Assembly (NCBI GenBank): GCA_963605115.1
Contig: CAVCTM010000004.1
Span: 1 to 64,000, forward strand
DNA from: SVKR01 sp963605115
GTDB lineage: Bacteria; Bacillota; Clostridia; Oscillospirales; Oscillospiraceae
Direction: 5' to 3'
DNA length: 64,000 nucleotides
How positions within the stretch are numbered: position 1 is the stretch's first letter; every line of letters begins with the position of its first letter. Position numbers and translations under genes: made by a program. Shown here one piece after another: positions 1 to 8,284 of the stretch. The notes beneath the pieces were generated by a model. The model was given only the letters and a program-made list of their open reading frames with translations, did not search any database and was not told the DNA's origin.

Positions 1-55
1 AAGACACCGCCCTTTCACGGCGGTAACACGAGTTCGATTCTCGTCCGGGTCACCA
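1..55 (+). tRNA. tRNA-Glu (UUC), 3' part only
   Basis: The window opens inside a tRNA gene. A 5-bp anticodon stem (CCGCC/GGCGG) encloses a 7-base loop, CTTTCAC, whose anticodon is TTC, reading Glu codons. The T arm (ACGAG/CTCGT with loop TTCGATT), a 7-base acceptor 3' strand, discriminator A and an encoded CCA end at position 55. The D arm and the 5' acceptor strand lie before the window. Confidence 0.93.
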
Positions 56-61
56 TTTTAA

Positions 62-138
62 GGAGGCTTAGCTCAGCTGGTTAGAGCGTCCGCCTCACAC
101 GCGGAAGGTCGATGGTTCGAGTCCATTAGTCTCCACCA
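62..138 (+). tRNA. tRNA-Val (CAC)
   Basis: This is a complete 77-base cloverleaf with encoded CCA. The acceptor GGAGGCT pairs with AGTCTCC through one G-T wobble. The anticodon stem TCCGC/GCGGA encloses loop CTCACAC, giving anticodon CAC for the Val codon GUG. It starts 6 bases after the preceding tRNA-Glu, so the two are almost certainly processed from one transcript. Confidence 0.94.
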
Positions 139-144
139 AGTGAA

Positions 145-179
145 GTTCCCGCCCTGCTCACCGCAGGGCGGGACTTTTC
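145..179 (+). terminator. Intrinsic terminator of the tRNA cluster
   Basis: A 12-13 bp GC-rich stem (145-157 with 163-174) and a 5-base loop are followed by TTTTCTTT. It lies 7 bases after the tRNA-Val CCA and should end the tRNA transcript. Confidence 0.88.
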
Positions 180-226
180 TTTAAAAAATGCCGGGCGCAA
201 AGCGCCCGACCTATAAAGGACAATTC

Positions 227-258
227 AGGACCCCATGCGCTTTTGCGCACGGGGTCCT
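227..258 (-). terminator. Hairpin at the 3' end of the DUF1846 gene
   Basis: A 14-bp stem with one A/A mismatch (227-240 with 245-258) and a TTTT loop lies 12 bases past the stop codon of the minus-strand DUF1846 gene. No strong U run follows on that strand, so it may act as a weak terminator or a 3' stabiliser. A smaller hairpin (CGGGCGC, AAA, GCGCCCG) sits at about 192-208. Confidence 0.55.
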
Positions 259-270
259 TTGCTTATTTCC

Positions 271-1755
271 TTAGCCGTGGAACAGCTTCTTCACCTGATA
301 CTTCGGCTCGCAGGTGACGTTGACGCCGAGCTTCTGGAACAGGTTCTCGTCCACGCGGGAGAGGATGACGGAGGAGTGCGCCTCGCAGCCGCGCAGGGCG
401 GAGAGCTGGTCCATCGCGAGCTCCGCCATCGGGTTCGTGACGGCGCAGATGGACAGCGCTTCGAGCGTCTCGTCCGTGTGCAGGCGCGGATTGTGGCCGC
501 CGAGATGCTCGACCTTGAGGTGCTGGATCGGCTCAATGACGTTCGGGGAGATGAGCAGGAGCTTTTTGTCGATGCCCGCGAGGGCTTTCAGGGCGTTTAA
601 GAGGCAGGCGCTCGCCGGTCCGAGCAGGGAGGAGGTCTTGCCGGTGACGACTCTGCCGTCCGGCAGCTGGAGGGCGACGGCGGGCGCGCCGGTCTCCTCC
701 GCGCGGTTCACCGCCGCGGCAATGACGGGGCGCTCGTCGAAGCTGATGCCCGCGGTGTTCAGGATGAGCTCGATCTTGCGCAGCTCCGCCGGGGAGCTCA
801 GCCCCTGCCGCACGGAGCACGCCGTGGAGTAATAGCGGCGGATGATCTCCAGCCGGCTCGCGGCGCGGCAGGCGTCGTCGTCCGTGATGCAGAAGCCCGC
901 CATGTTGACGCCCATGTCCGTCGGGCTCTTGTAGGGGCTCGTGCCCCAGATGCGCTCCAGCATGGCGTTCAGCACGGGGAAGATCTCCACGTCGCGGTTG
1001 TAGTTGACCGTCGTCTCGCCGTAGGCTTCGAGGTGGAAGGGGTCGATCATGTTCACGTCATCGAGGTCCGCGGTCGCGGCTTCGTAGGCGAGATTCACCG
1101 GGTGCTTGAGCGGCAGGTTCCAGATCGGGAAGGTCTCGAACTTGGCGTAGCCCGCGCTCTGACCGCGCTCGTGCTCATGGTAGAGCTGGCTCAGGCAGGT
1201 CGCCATCTTGCCGCTGCCGGGACCCGGCGCGGTCACGACGATGAGGTTGTGGCTCGTCTCGATATAGTCGTTTCTGCCGAAGCCCTCGTCGGAGACGATG
1301 AGCGGCAGGTCGGAGGGGTAATCCGGGATGATATAGTGGCGGAAGGTGCGCACGCCGAGGCGCTCAAGTCGGCGCTGGAACTGCTCCGCGGCGGGCTGGT
1401 TATTGTAGTGCGTGATGACGACGGAGCCGACGTAGAGCCCGATGCCGCGGAACGCGTCGATCAGGCGGAGCGTGTCCTCGTCGTAGGTGATGCCGAGGTC
1501 GCCGCGGCGCTTGCTGCGCTCGATGTCGTCCGCGGAGATGACGATGACGATCTCCGCCTCGTCGCGCATTTCGAGCAGCATGCGCACCTTGCTGTCCGGC
1601 TGAAAGCCCGGCAGAACGCGGGATGCGTGGTAATCGTCGAAGAGCTTGCCGCCGAACTCCAGATAGAGCTTGCCGCCGAAGCGGTCGATGCGCTCGCGGA
1701 TGTTCTCCGACTGCATCTTCAGGTATTTGTCGTTGTCAAAGCCGATGTTGACCAT
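271..1755 (-). CDS. DUF1846 (UPF0371) family protein
   Basis: This 494-residue cytosolic protein matches the DUF1846/UPF0371 family across its whole length; family members are usually close to 500 residues. A glycine-rich GPGSGK motif near residues 178-183 could form a phosphate-binding loop. No biochemical role is established for the family that I can cite. The start is the first ATG of the frame and follows AGAGAGGG. The gene is transcribed away from secA, and a good promoter lies 39 bases upstream of the start codon. Family assignment is confident; function is unknown. Confidence 0.88.
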   Translation of the reverse strand: MVNIGFDNDKYLKMQSENIRERIDRFGGKLYLEFGGKLFDDYHASRVLPGFQPDSKVRMLLEMRDEAEIVIVISADDIERSKRRGDLGITYDEDTLRLIDAFRGIGLYVGSVVITHYNNQPAAEQFQRRLERLGVRTFRHYIIPDYPSDLPLIVSDEGFGRNDYIETSHNLIVVTAPGPGSGKMATCLSQLYHEHERGQSAGYAKFETFPIWNLPLKHPVNLAYEAATADLDDVNMIDPFHLEAYGETTVNYNRDVEIFPVLNAMLERIWGTSPYKSPTDMGVNMAGFCITDDDACRAASRLEIIRRYYSTACSVRQGLSSPAELRKIELILNTAGISFDERPVIAAAVNRAEETGAPAVALQLPDGRVVTGKTSSLLGPASACLLNALKALAGIDKKLLLISPNVIEPIQHLKVEHLGGHNPRLHTDETLEALSICAVTNPMAELAMDQLSALRGCEAHSSVILSRVDENLFQKLGVNVTCEPKYQVKKLFHG

Positions 1756-1793
1756 AGCCGTTTAACCCTCTCTCTTTTATTTCCAAACACCTA

Positions 1794-1822
1794 ATTTTAC
1801 AACGCGCAGGGCATATCTGCAA
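1794..1822 (-). promoter_or_regulatory. Promoter of the DUF1846 gene
   Basis: Read on the minus strand, TTGCAG (1817-1822) and TAAAAT (1794-1799) are separated by 17 bases, a good vegetative sigma-factor match. It directs transcription into the DUF1846 gene. Confidence 0.65.
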
Positions 1823-1885
1823 GGGCTTTTTCGCCTTTTTTCGCCCTGCGGCAAAAAACTTTTGCCGCGCCGCGGCGGAATATAC

Positions 1886-1914
1886 TTTATTTGTTCATAA
1901 TTGTGTGTTAAAAT
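1886..1914 (+). promoter_or_regulatory. Probable secA promoter
   Basis: TTTATT (1886-1891), 17 bases, then TAAAAT (1909-1914) preceded by TGT, an extended -10. Transcription would start near 1921, giving a leader of about 50 nt before secA. The -35 is weak. TATACT at 1881-1886 is an alternative -10 but has no convincing -35. Confidence 0.5.
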
Positions 1915-1970
1915 ACACTGATACTATGCGATCACTGCAATTACTGTCTGCAAGAGGAGAAGAAAAAAGC

Positions 1971-4721
1971 ATGAGCTTTCTGGATAAAATTTTCGGCTCT
2001 TACTCCGACCGCGAGCTGAAGAAGATCAAGCCCGTCGTGGATAAAATTCTCGCGATGGAGGGGGACTACGCCGCGCTGACGGACGAGCAGCTGAAGGCGA
2101 AGACGCCGGAATTCCGCGAGCGCCTCGCCGCGGGCGAAACGCTCGACGATCTGCTGCCGGAGGCGTTCGCCGCCGTGCGCGAGGCGGCGTGGCGCGTGCT
2201 GGGGATGAAGCCGTTCCCGGTCCAGCTCGTCGGCGGCATCGTGCTCCATCAGGGGCGCATCGCCGAGATGAAGACCGGCGAAGGCAAGACCCTCGTCGCC
2301 GTGCTGCCGAGCTACCTGAACGCGCTGGAGGGCCGCGGTGTCCACATCGTCACCGTGAACGATTACCTCGCGAAGCGCGACAGCGAGTGGATGGGCAAGG
2401 TCCACCGCTTTATGGGGCTCTCCGTCGGGCTCATCGTCCACGGCTTGAACGGCAACCAGCGCCGCGCGGCTTACGCCGCGGACATCACCTACGGCACGAA
2501 TAACGAGATGGGCTTCGACTATCTGCGCGACAATATGGCGATCTATAAAGGCGAGATGGTCCAGCGCGGCCACCGCTTCGCCATCGTCGACGAGGTGGAC
2601 TCCATCCTCATCGACGAAGCGCGCACCCCGCTCATCATCTCCGGGCAGGGCGACGAGAGCACGGACCTCTACCGGCAGGTGGACGATTTTGTCTCGCGCT
2701 TAAAGCGCCGGGTCTTCGCCAGCATCGACGAGAAGGCGGAGGAGGACGAGTCGCTCGACGCCGACTATGTTGTGGACGAGAAAGCCAAGACCGCAACGCT
2801 GACGGCGCAGGGCATCGCCAAGGCGGAGCAGCACTTCGGACTCGAAAACCTCGCCGACCTTGAAAACTCGACGCTCAGCCACCATATCAATCAGGCGCTG
2901 AAGGCGCACGGCGTCATGAAGCGCGACATCGACTATGTTGTAAAAGACGGCGAGGTCATCATCGTCGACGAGTTCACGGGCCGCCTCATGCTCGGCAGAC
3001 GCTACAGCGAGGGTCTGCATCAGGCGATCGAGGCGAAGGAGCACGTGGACGTCGCGCGCGAGAACAAGACCCTCGCGACCATCACGTTCCAGAACTACTT
3101 CCGCATGTACGACAAGCTCTCCGGTATGACCGGCACCGCCGTCACGGAGCAGGAGGAGTTCGTCTCCATCTACGGGCTGGACATCATCGAGGTGCCGACG
3201 AACCGCCCCCTCGCGCGCATCGACCAGCCGGACGTCGTGTACAAAAACGAAAACGGCAAATACCGCGCCGTCATCGCCCAGATCAAGGCGTGCCACGAAA
3301 AGGGACAGCCCGTTCTGGTCGGCACGGTCAGCATCGAAAAGAGCGAATTTCTCTCCAAGCTGCTCCAGCGCACGGGCATCCGTCATAACGTCCTGAACGC
3401 GAAGAACCATGAGAAGGAAGCCGAGATCATTGCGCAGGCGGGCAAGCTCGGCGCCGTCACGATCGCGACGAACATGGCGGGCCGCGGCACGGACATCATG
3501 CTCGGCGGCAACGCGGAGTTCCTCGCGAAAAACGATCTGAAAAAAGCCGGCTTCGATGAGGAGACCATCGCCGAGGCGACCGGCTATGCCGACACGGACG
3601 ATGAAAACATCCTCGCCGCGCGCACGATGTACGCCGAGCGCCTCGCGGCGCACAAGGAGGTCATCTCCGCGGAAGCCGAGCAGGTGCGCGCCGCCGGCGG
3701 ACTCTATATCCTCGGCACGGAGCGCCACGAATCCCGCCGCATCGACAACCAGCTCCGCGGCCGTGCCGGACGTCAGGGCGACCCCGGCGAGAGCCGTTTC
3801 TTCCTCGCCATGACGGACGACATCATGCGTCTGTTCGGCTCCGAGCGCGTCATCGGCATGATGGAGTCCCTCGGTCTCGACGAGGACACCCCGCTCGATA
3901 ACAAGATCCTCTCCAACGCCATCGAGCAGGCGCAGAAGACCGTCGAGAGCCGCAACTTCCAGACCCGAAAGGCGACGCTGGAGTATGACGACGTGATGAA
4001 CACCCAGCGCAAGCTTATCTATGAGCAGCGCTATAAAGTTCTGAACGGCGAGGACGTGCAGGAGAGTATCCGCGGCATGGTCGACGAGTTCATCACGGAC
4101 GCCGTCGGCACCGCCGACCCGGCGGACGAAGCCGCGCTGGAGGAGATCCTGACGCCGTTTTACCCGCTGTTCCTGCGCCGCGGCGCGGTGGAATATCGCC
4201 CCGGACTGCGCTGCGAGGAGATCCGGGAGCAGCTCGAAGCCGCCGCGGACGAGGTTTACCGCAAAAAGGAAGCCGACCTCGGCACGATGCCGGACGGCAC
4301 GCCGCTCATGCGCGAGCTGGAGCGCGTCGTTCTGCTCCGCGTCGTGGACGAATACTGGATGGACCATATCGACGCGATGAGCGAGCTGCGCCGCGGCATC
4401 GGTCTGCGCGGCTACGGCAACGTCAAGCCCGTGGACGCCTATAAGCAGGAGGGCTTCGATATGTTCGAGAAGATGATCGGCGGCATCCGGCAGGAGGTCG
4501 TCCGCCGCATCTATCTCGCCCGCGTCCGCAAGGATCAGGGCGTCGAGCGCAAGAGCGTCGCCAAAAACGCCGTCGGAAACGTCGGCGGGGACGCAAGCGT
4601 CAAAAAGCAGCCCGTCCGCCGCGAGAAAAAGCCCGGCAGAAACGACCCCTGCCCCTGCGGAAAGCTGCGCCCGAACGGACTTCCGATGAAGTATAAGGAC
4701 TGCTGCGGGAGAAACGAGTAA
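1971..4721 (+). CDS. secA: Preprotein translocase ATPase SecA
   Basis: SecA is the motor that pushes unfolded preproteins through SecYEG. The 916-residue product has the Walker A motif TGEGKT (residues 102-107), the DEVD Walker B (207-210) followed by IDEARTP, the helicase motif MAGRGTDI, and the scaffold and wing regions. The C-terminal zinc-binding region keeps CPC and CC, but 14 residues separate them instead of the usual 8. I chose ATG 1971, which follows AAGAGGAGAAG and encodes the typical N-terminus MSFLDKIFG. An in-frame ATG at 1905 would add 22 untypical residues. No second secA is visible here; secY lies in the ribosomal operon further on. Confidence 0.98.
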   Translation: MSFLDKIFGSYSDRELKKIKPVVDKILAMEGDYAALTDEQLKAKTPEFRERLAAGETLDDLLPEAFAAVREAAWRVLGMKPFPVQLVGGIVLHQGRIAEMKTGEGKTLVAVLPSYLNALEGRGVHIVTVNDYLAKRDSEWMGKVHRFMGLSVGLIVHGLNGNQRRAAYAADITYGTNNEMGFDYLRDNMAIYKGEMVQRGHRFAIVDEVDSILIDEARTPLIISGQGDESTDLYRQVDDFVSRLKRRVFASIDEKAEEDESLDADYVVDEKAKTATLTAQGIAKAEQHFGLENLADLENSTLSHHINQALKAHGVMKRDIDYVVKDGEVIIVDEFTGRLMLGRRYSEGLHQAIEAKEHVDVARENKTLATITFQNYFRMYDKLSGMTGTAVTEQEEFVSIYGLDIIEVPTNRPLARIDQPDVVYKNENGKYRAVIAQIKACHEKGQPVLVGTVSIEKSEFLSKLLQRTGIRHNVLNAKNHEKEAEIIAQAGKLGAVTIATNMAGRGTDIMLGGNAEFLAKNDLKKAGFDEETIAEATGYADTDDENILAARTMYAERLAAHKEVISAEAEQVRAAGGLYILGTERHESRRIDNQLRGRAGRQGDPGESRFFLAMTDDIMRLFGSERVIGMMESLGLDEDTPLDNKILSNAIEQAQKTVESRNFQTRKATLEYDDVMNTQRKLIYEQRYKVLNGEDVQESIRGMVDEFITDAVGTADPADEAALEEILTPFYPLFLRRGAVEYRPGLRCEEIREQLEAAADEVYRKKEADLGTMPDGTPLMRELERVVLLRVVDEYWMDHIDAMSELRRGIGLRGYGNVKPVDAYKQEGFDMFEKMIGGIRQEVVRRIYLARVRKDQGVERKSVAKNAVGNVGGDASVKKQPVRREKKPGRNDPCPCGKLRPNGLPMKYKDCCGRNE

Positions 4722-4726
4722 AGCGG

Positions 4727-4883
4727 TTTTAAAGGTCTCCCTGTGTAAGGGAGGCTGTCAGCCGAAGGCTGACTGGAGGGGTGTAAGCTTCCGGAATTGC
4801 CAAGCTTGGCGTTCGCGGGGGCGTACAACCCCTCCGTCGCGGCTTCGCCGCGCCACCTCCCCTTGCACAGGGGAGGCGTTAAA
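4727..4883. mobile_element. MITE-like palindromic element, 157 bp
   Basis: The ends are imperfect inverted repeats of about 29 bases: TTTTAA, then CTCCCTGTGTAAGGGAGG on the left; CCTCCCCTTGCACAGGGGAGG, then TTAAA on the right. Inner arms (GGAGGGG near 4775, CCCCTCC near 4829) continue the symmetry around a unique centre. AGCGG occurs directly at both edges (4722-4726 and 4884-4888), as a 5-bp target duplication would. No transposase is encoded. The element fills nearly all of the secA-pgeF gap. Confidence 0.7.
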
Positions 4884-4928
4884 AGCGGAAATATTCATCT
4901 TTCAAAAACGATACAATTCCGAGGTACC

Positions 4929-5729
4929 ATGACATTCACCGAACACCGCCACGCGAACGGCGTGCTCTATCTGACGGCGCCGACCATCGCGGCGCGGCAT
5001 GGCTTCACGACGCGGCTCGGCGGCGTGAGCCGCGGCGCGCTCGCGAGCCTCAATCTTGCGATGAGCCGCGACCCCTCGCCGGAGGCGGTGCGCGAAAATT
5101 ACCGGCGTCTCGGTGAGGCGGCGGGGATCGACACGTCCCACATGGCGTTCACGCGCCAGGTCCACGGCGCGGAGGTGCGTACCGTCACGGACGCGGATGC
5201 CCACACGCTGGGCACGCCCGTGCCCTACGCGGCGGACGGGCTCGTGACGAATGTGCCGGGGCTCGCGCTCATCTGCTTCACCGCCGACTGCGTGCCCGTG
5301 CTGCTCTGCGACGCGGAAAACGGCGTCGCCGCCGCGGTCCACTGCGGCTGGCGCAGCAGCGTGCAGGACATTCTGGGCGCCGCCGTCGAAAAAATGCGCG
5401 CCCTCGGCGCGCAGCCGGACCGGACCGCCGCCGCGATCGGACCGGCGATCTCCCGCTGCTGCTTTGAGGTGGGGGAGGAGGTCGTCGAAGCCGCGGCGCG
5501 CTGGCTCGGCGGGGACTTAAACGGGCTTTACGCCCCGCGCGAGGGCGTCCCCGGCAAGTATCTGCTGGACTTGAAGGGCGCAAACGCCCGGCGGCTTATG
5601 CAGCTCGGACTGCGCCCGGAAGCCGTCGCCGTTTCGGACGACTGCACCTTCTGCCTGCCGCAGAAATACTGGTCCCATCGCTATACCCACGGCGACCGGG
5701 GCGCGCAGGGCGCGCTGATCGTGCTCTGA
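4929..5729 (+). CDS. pgeF: YfiH/PgeF-like purine nucleoside phosphorylase (DUF152)
   Basis: The 266-residue product belongs to the former multicopper-polyphenol-oxidase/laccase (DUF152, YfiH) family. Characterised members cleave purine nucleosides with phosphate and deaminate adenosine in the cytosol. The zinc-binding set is visible: His79 in QVHGAE, Cys121 in TADCVPV and His138 in VHCGWR. ATG 4929 follows GAGG at 4921-4924 and gives the usual family length; an earlier in-frame ATG at 4797 lies inside the MITE-like element. A cytidine deaminase follows three genes later, which fits a nucleoside-salvage theme. Confidence 0.9.
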   Translation: MTFTEHRHANGVLYLTAPTIAARHGFTTRLGGVSRGALASLNLAMSRDPSPEAVRENYRRLGEAAGIDTSHMAFTRQVHGAEVRTVTDADAHTLGTPVPYAADGLVTNVPGLALICFTADCVPVLLCDAENGVAAAVHCGWRSSVQDILGAAVEKMRALGAQPDRTAAAIGPAISRCCFEVGEEVVEAAARWLGGDLNGLYAPREGVPGKYLLDLKGANARRLMQLGLRPEAVAVSDDCTFCLPQKYWSHRYTHGDRGAQGALIVL

Positions 5730-5756
5730 ACAAAACACAGGAGAAAGATTCGGGAT

Positions 5757-7385
5757 ATGAAGCAAAGAGCAAAAATCTGGACGGCGCTGCTGCTCGCGGC
5801 GTCGCTGCTGACCGGCTGCGGCGGCAAGACGGACCCCGACGCGCCCGCGCCGGACGATGAGCCGGGCGGCAGCTCGCTCATCGGCAGCGAGGTCGTGGCG
5901 CGCGAGCCGGCGGACAGCGTGTTTTCGCTGAACTTCGACGCCGGGGCGGGCACGAACCCCGTCCGGGCGGACAGCTCGACGAATATGCTGTTCTGGTCGC
6001 TGCTCTATGACAGCGTGTTCACCGTGGACGAAAATTTCGAGCTCAGCTCCGACATCGTTCTGGACACGAAGTCCGACGACTATATCTGGTGGGCGTTCGA
6101 CATCCGCACGGACGTCTGCTTCAGCGACGGCACGCCGATGACCGCGAAGGACGTCGTTTATTCCATCCAGCGCGCCGCGCAGACGAGCTATTATAAGGAG
6201 CGCCTGGCCTGCATTTACGGCATCAGCGCCCTTGGGGACGGTACCTTCGCCATTACGACGAGCGAAGCCAACAGCCAGTTCCCGAAAATGCTGAACATCC
6301 CCATCATCAAAAGCGGCGACTATTTCGAGGACTATCCCCTCGGCACGGGACCCTATATGCTGAACGAGGACCACACTGCCCTCGTGAAAAACCCCGAAAG
6401 CCGCCTGAAAAACGAGCTGCCGGTCGACACCGTGTATCTCCGGAGCTATCCGGACACCAGCACGAAGATCACCGCCTTCGAGGACGCGAGCATCGACCTC
6501 GTGACGAACGACCCCACAGGCATGTATAACCTCGGCTACGGCAGCAGCAACGAGACCCGCTTTTACGACACGAGCAACCTGCATTATCTCGGCTTCAACA
6601 TGCGCAGCATGTTCTTCCAGATGTTCCGCATGCGCTACGCGATGAGCTTGGCGGTGGACCGCGAGACGATCGTGACCGACTATCTGGGCGGCTGCGCCGT
6701 CACGACCGCGCTGCCCGTCCACCCCAAGAGCGCGCTCTTTGACGCGGAGCTGGACAAGTCCTTCCGGTTCGACGCGGCGAAAAGCGCCGCCATGTTCGAG
6801 GCGGCGGGCGTCAGCGATCTGGACGCCGACGGCGATCTGGAGGTGCTCGTCACCGGCATCGTCGTGGAGATGAACGTCAGGTTCATCGTCAATAACGACT
6901 CGACCGCCAAGGTCCTCGCCGCGCGCCATATCGCGGAGCAACTCAATTCCATGGGCATCACCACGACGCTCTATGAGCTCAGCTGGGACGATTACATGAC
7001 TGCGCTGGAGACCGGGGACTATGATATGTATTACGGCGAGCTGCGCCTCACCCCCGACTGGGATCTCAGCTATCTCTTCGAGCCGCGGGACCAGAAGACC
7101 CGCGAATCGGACGAGAAGAACGAGACCTTCACCGGCAGAAACTACGCCGACTGCGCGGACACGCAGTACGGCGAGCTCTACGCCGCCTATCTCGCGGCGG
7201 CGGAGCCGGACCGCGCGGAGGCGTTTGCCGCCGTGCTGAAATACGTTGCGGAGAGCGCCGCCATCGTGCCCATCTGCTTCGAGCGCCGCGAGGTGCTGAC
7301 CCACCGCGGCGTCGTCACCGGCGTGAACGCCACGCAGTACGACGTGTTTCATAATTTTACGGAATGGACGATCGATCTGACATGA
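5757..7385 (+). CDS. ABC transporter substrate-binding lipoprotein, family 5 (Dpp/Opp type)
   Basis: This 542-residue exported protein has a lipoprotein signal (lipobox LTGC, Cys20). Its body is that of a family 5 solute-binding protein, with early WSLLYDSVF, a DIRTDVCFSDGTPM segment and the GTGPYML block. Such proteins bind peptides, nickel or similar small solutes for an ABC importer. No permease or ATPase is adjacent, so it is an orphan here; the only Dpp-type transporter in the window is at 33-39 kb and has its own binding protein. Its stop overlaps the next start (ATGA). Confidence 0.9.
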   Translation: MKQRAKIWTALLLAASLLTGCGGKTDPDAPAPDDEPGGSSLIGSEVVAREPADSVFSLNFDAGAGTNPVRADSSTNMLFWSLLYDSVFTVDENFELSSDIVLDTKSDDYIWWAFDIRTDVCFSDGTPMTAKDVVYSIQRAAQTSYYKERLACIYGISALGDGTFAITTSEANSQFPKMLNIPIIKSGDYFEDYPLGTGPYMLNEDHTALVKNPESRLKNELPVDTVYLRSYPDTSTKITAFEDASIDLVTNDPTGMYNLGYGSSNETRFYDTSNLHYLGFNMRSMFFQMFRMRYAMSLAVDRETIVTDYLGGCAVTTALPVHPKSALFDAELDKSFRFDAAKSAAMFEAAGVSDLDADGDLEVLVTGIVVEMNVRFIVNNDSTAKVLAARHIAEQLNSMGITTTLYELSWDDYMTALETGDYDMYYGELRLTPDWDLSYLFEPRDQKTRESDEKNETFTGRNYADCADTQYGELYAAYLAAAEPDRAEAFAAVLKYVAESAAIVPICFERREVLTHRGVVTGVNATQYDVFHNFTEWTIDLT

Positions 7386-7873
7386 ACTGGATCTCGAAAA
7401 TGCTGAAATGGATGGACCATATCCTCCAGATCATCTGCGCGCACCTGCCGAAAAAGCTCCAGGACCTCGTCCACAGCTGGCACCGCCTGCTGACTTACGC
7501 CTTCATGGGCTGCCTGAACACGGTCGTGGACTATGTGATCTACGCGATCCTCTATTACGCGCTGGGGGTCACGGTCTCGATCGCCCAGTTCGCGGGGACC
7601 TATTGCGGCAGCACCTGCGGCTATTATCTGAACAGCAGCTACACCTTCGCCGAGGGCAAGGGCAGAAGCCGCGGCCAGTACTGGCAGTATGTCGGCGTCG
7701 ATATCGTGCTCGCGATCTTAAGCGGCGCGTTTATGGAGTGGGCGGAGGTCAACGTCCCCGTGCCGATGCTGCTCATCAAGGTCGCGATGAGCATCCTGAT
7801 CCTTGCGGTCCACTATGTGGTTTATAAAAAGCTGGTATTCCGCATCAAAAAGGAGGATGACGAGGAAAAATGA
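7382..7873 (+). CDS. GtrA-like family membrane protein
   Basis: The 163-residue protein has four predicted membrane helices after a short amphipathic N-terminus, and matches the GtrA family (family signatures near FMGCLNTVVDYVIY and YYLNSSYTF). GtrA-like proteins are thought to move or position lipid-linked sugars during glycosylation of cell-surface polymers. I chose ATG 7382 because it overlaps the upstream stop as ATGA; ATG 7364 would add 6 residues. No glycosyltransferase partner is adjacent. Confidence 0.87.
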   Translation: MNWISKMLKWMDHILQIICAHLPKKLQDLVHSWHRLLTYAFMGCLNTVVDYVIYAILYYALGVTVSIAQFAGTYCGSTCGYYLNSSYTFAEGKGRSRGQYWQYVGVDIVLAILSGAFMEWAEVNVPVPMLLIKVAMSILILAVHYVVYKKLVFRIKKEDDEEK

Positions 7874-8250
7874 ACGACAGAGAGCTGCTCAGTCTCGCGC
7901 GCGAGGCGGCGCGCAATGCTTATGTCCCTTATTCCCAGTTTCCGGTCGGCGCGGCGGTCGAGTGCGCCGACGGCAGCGTTTTCACCGGCTGCAACGTGGA
8001 AAACGCCGCCTTCGGCTCCACGATCTGCGCCGAGCGCACCGCCATCGTCAAGGCGGTCAGCGAGGGTCACACCGAGTTCCGCCGCATCGCCATTTACGGC
8101 GAGGGGAAGAATTACTGCATGCCCTGCGGCGCCTGCCGGCAGGTGATGGCGGAGTTTTCCCCGGAAATGGAGGTGCTCTGCACCAAAGCCGGCGGCAGCT
8201 ACGTCAGCTATTCGCTGAGCAAGCTGATGCCCTATACATTTAAATTGTAA
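7870..8250 (+). CDS. cdd: Cytidine deaminase
   Basis: The 126-residue product is a homotetrameric-type cytidine deaminase, converting cytidine and deoxycytidine to uridine and deoxyuridine. The zinc ligands Cys53, Cys86 and Cys89 and catalytic Glu55 lie in CAER and PCGACR. The substrate-binding N-terminal segment (AYVPYSQFPVGAA) is present, and the length is normal. It overlaps the GtrA-like gene by ATGA, so translation is likely coupled. Confidence 0.96.
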   Translation: MNDRELLSLAREAARNAYVPYSQFPVGAAVECADGSVFTGCNVENAAFGSTICAERTAIVKAVSEGHTEFRRIAIYGEGKNYCMPCGACRQVMAEFSPEMEVLCTKAGGSYVSYSLSKLMPYTFKL

Positions 8251-8284
8251 AAAGCAAATCCAAGGTCAGGAGACAAAGAGAGCC

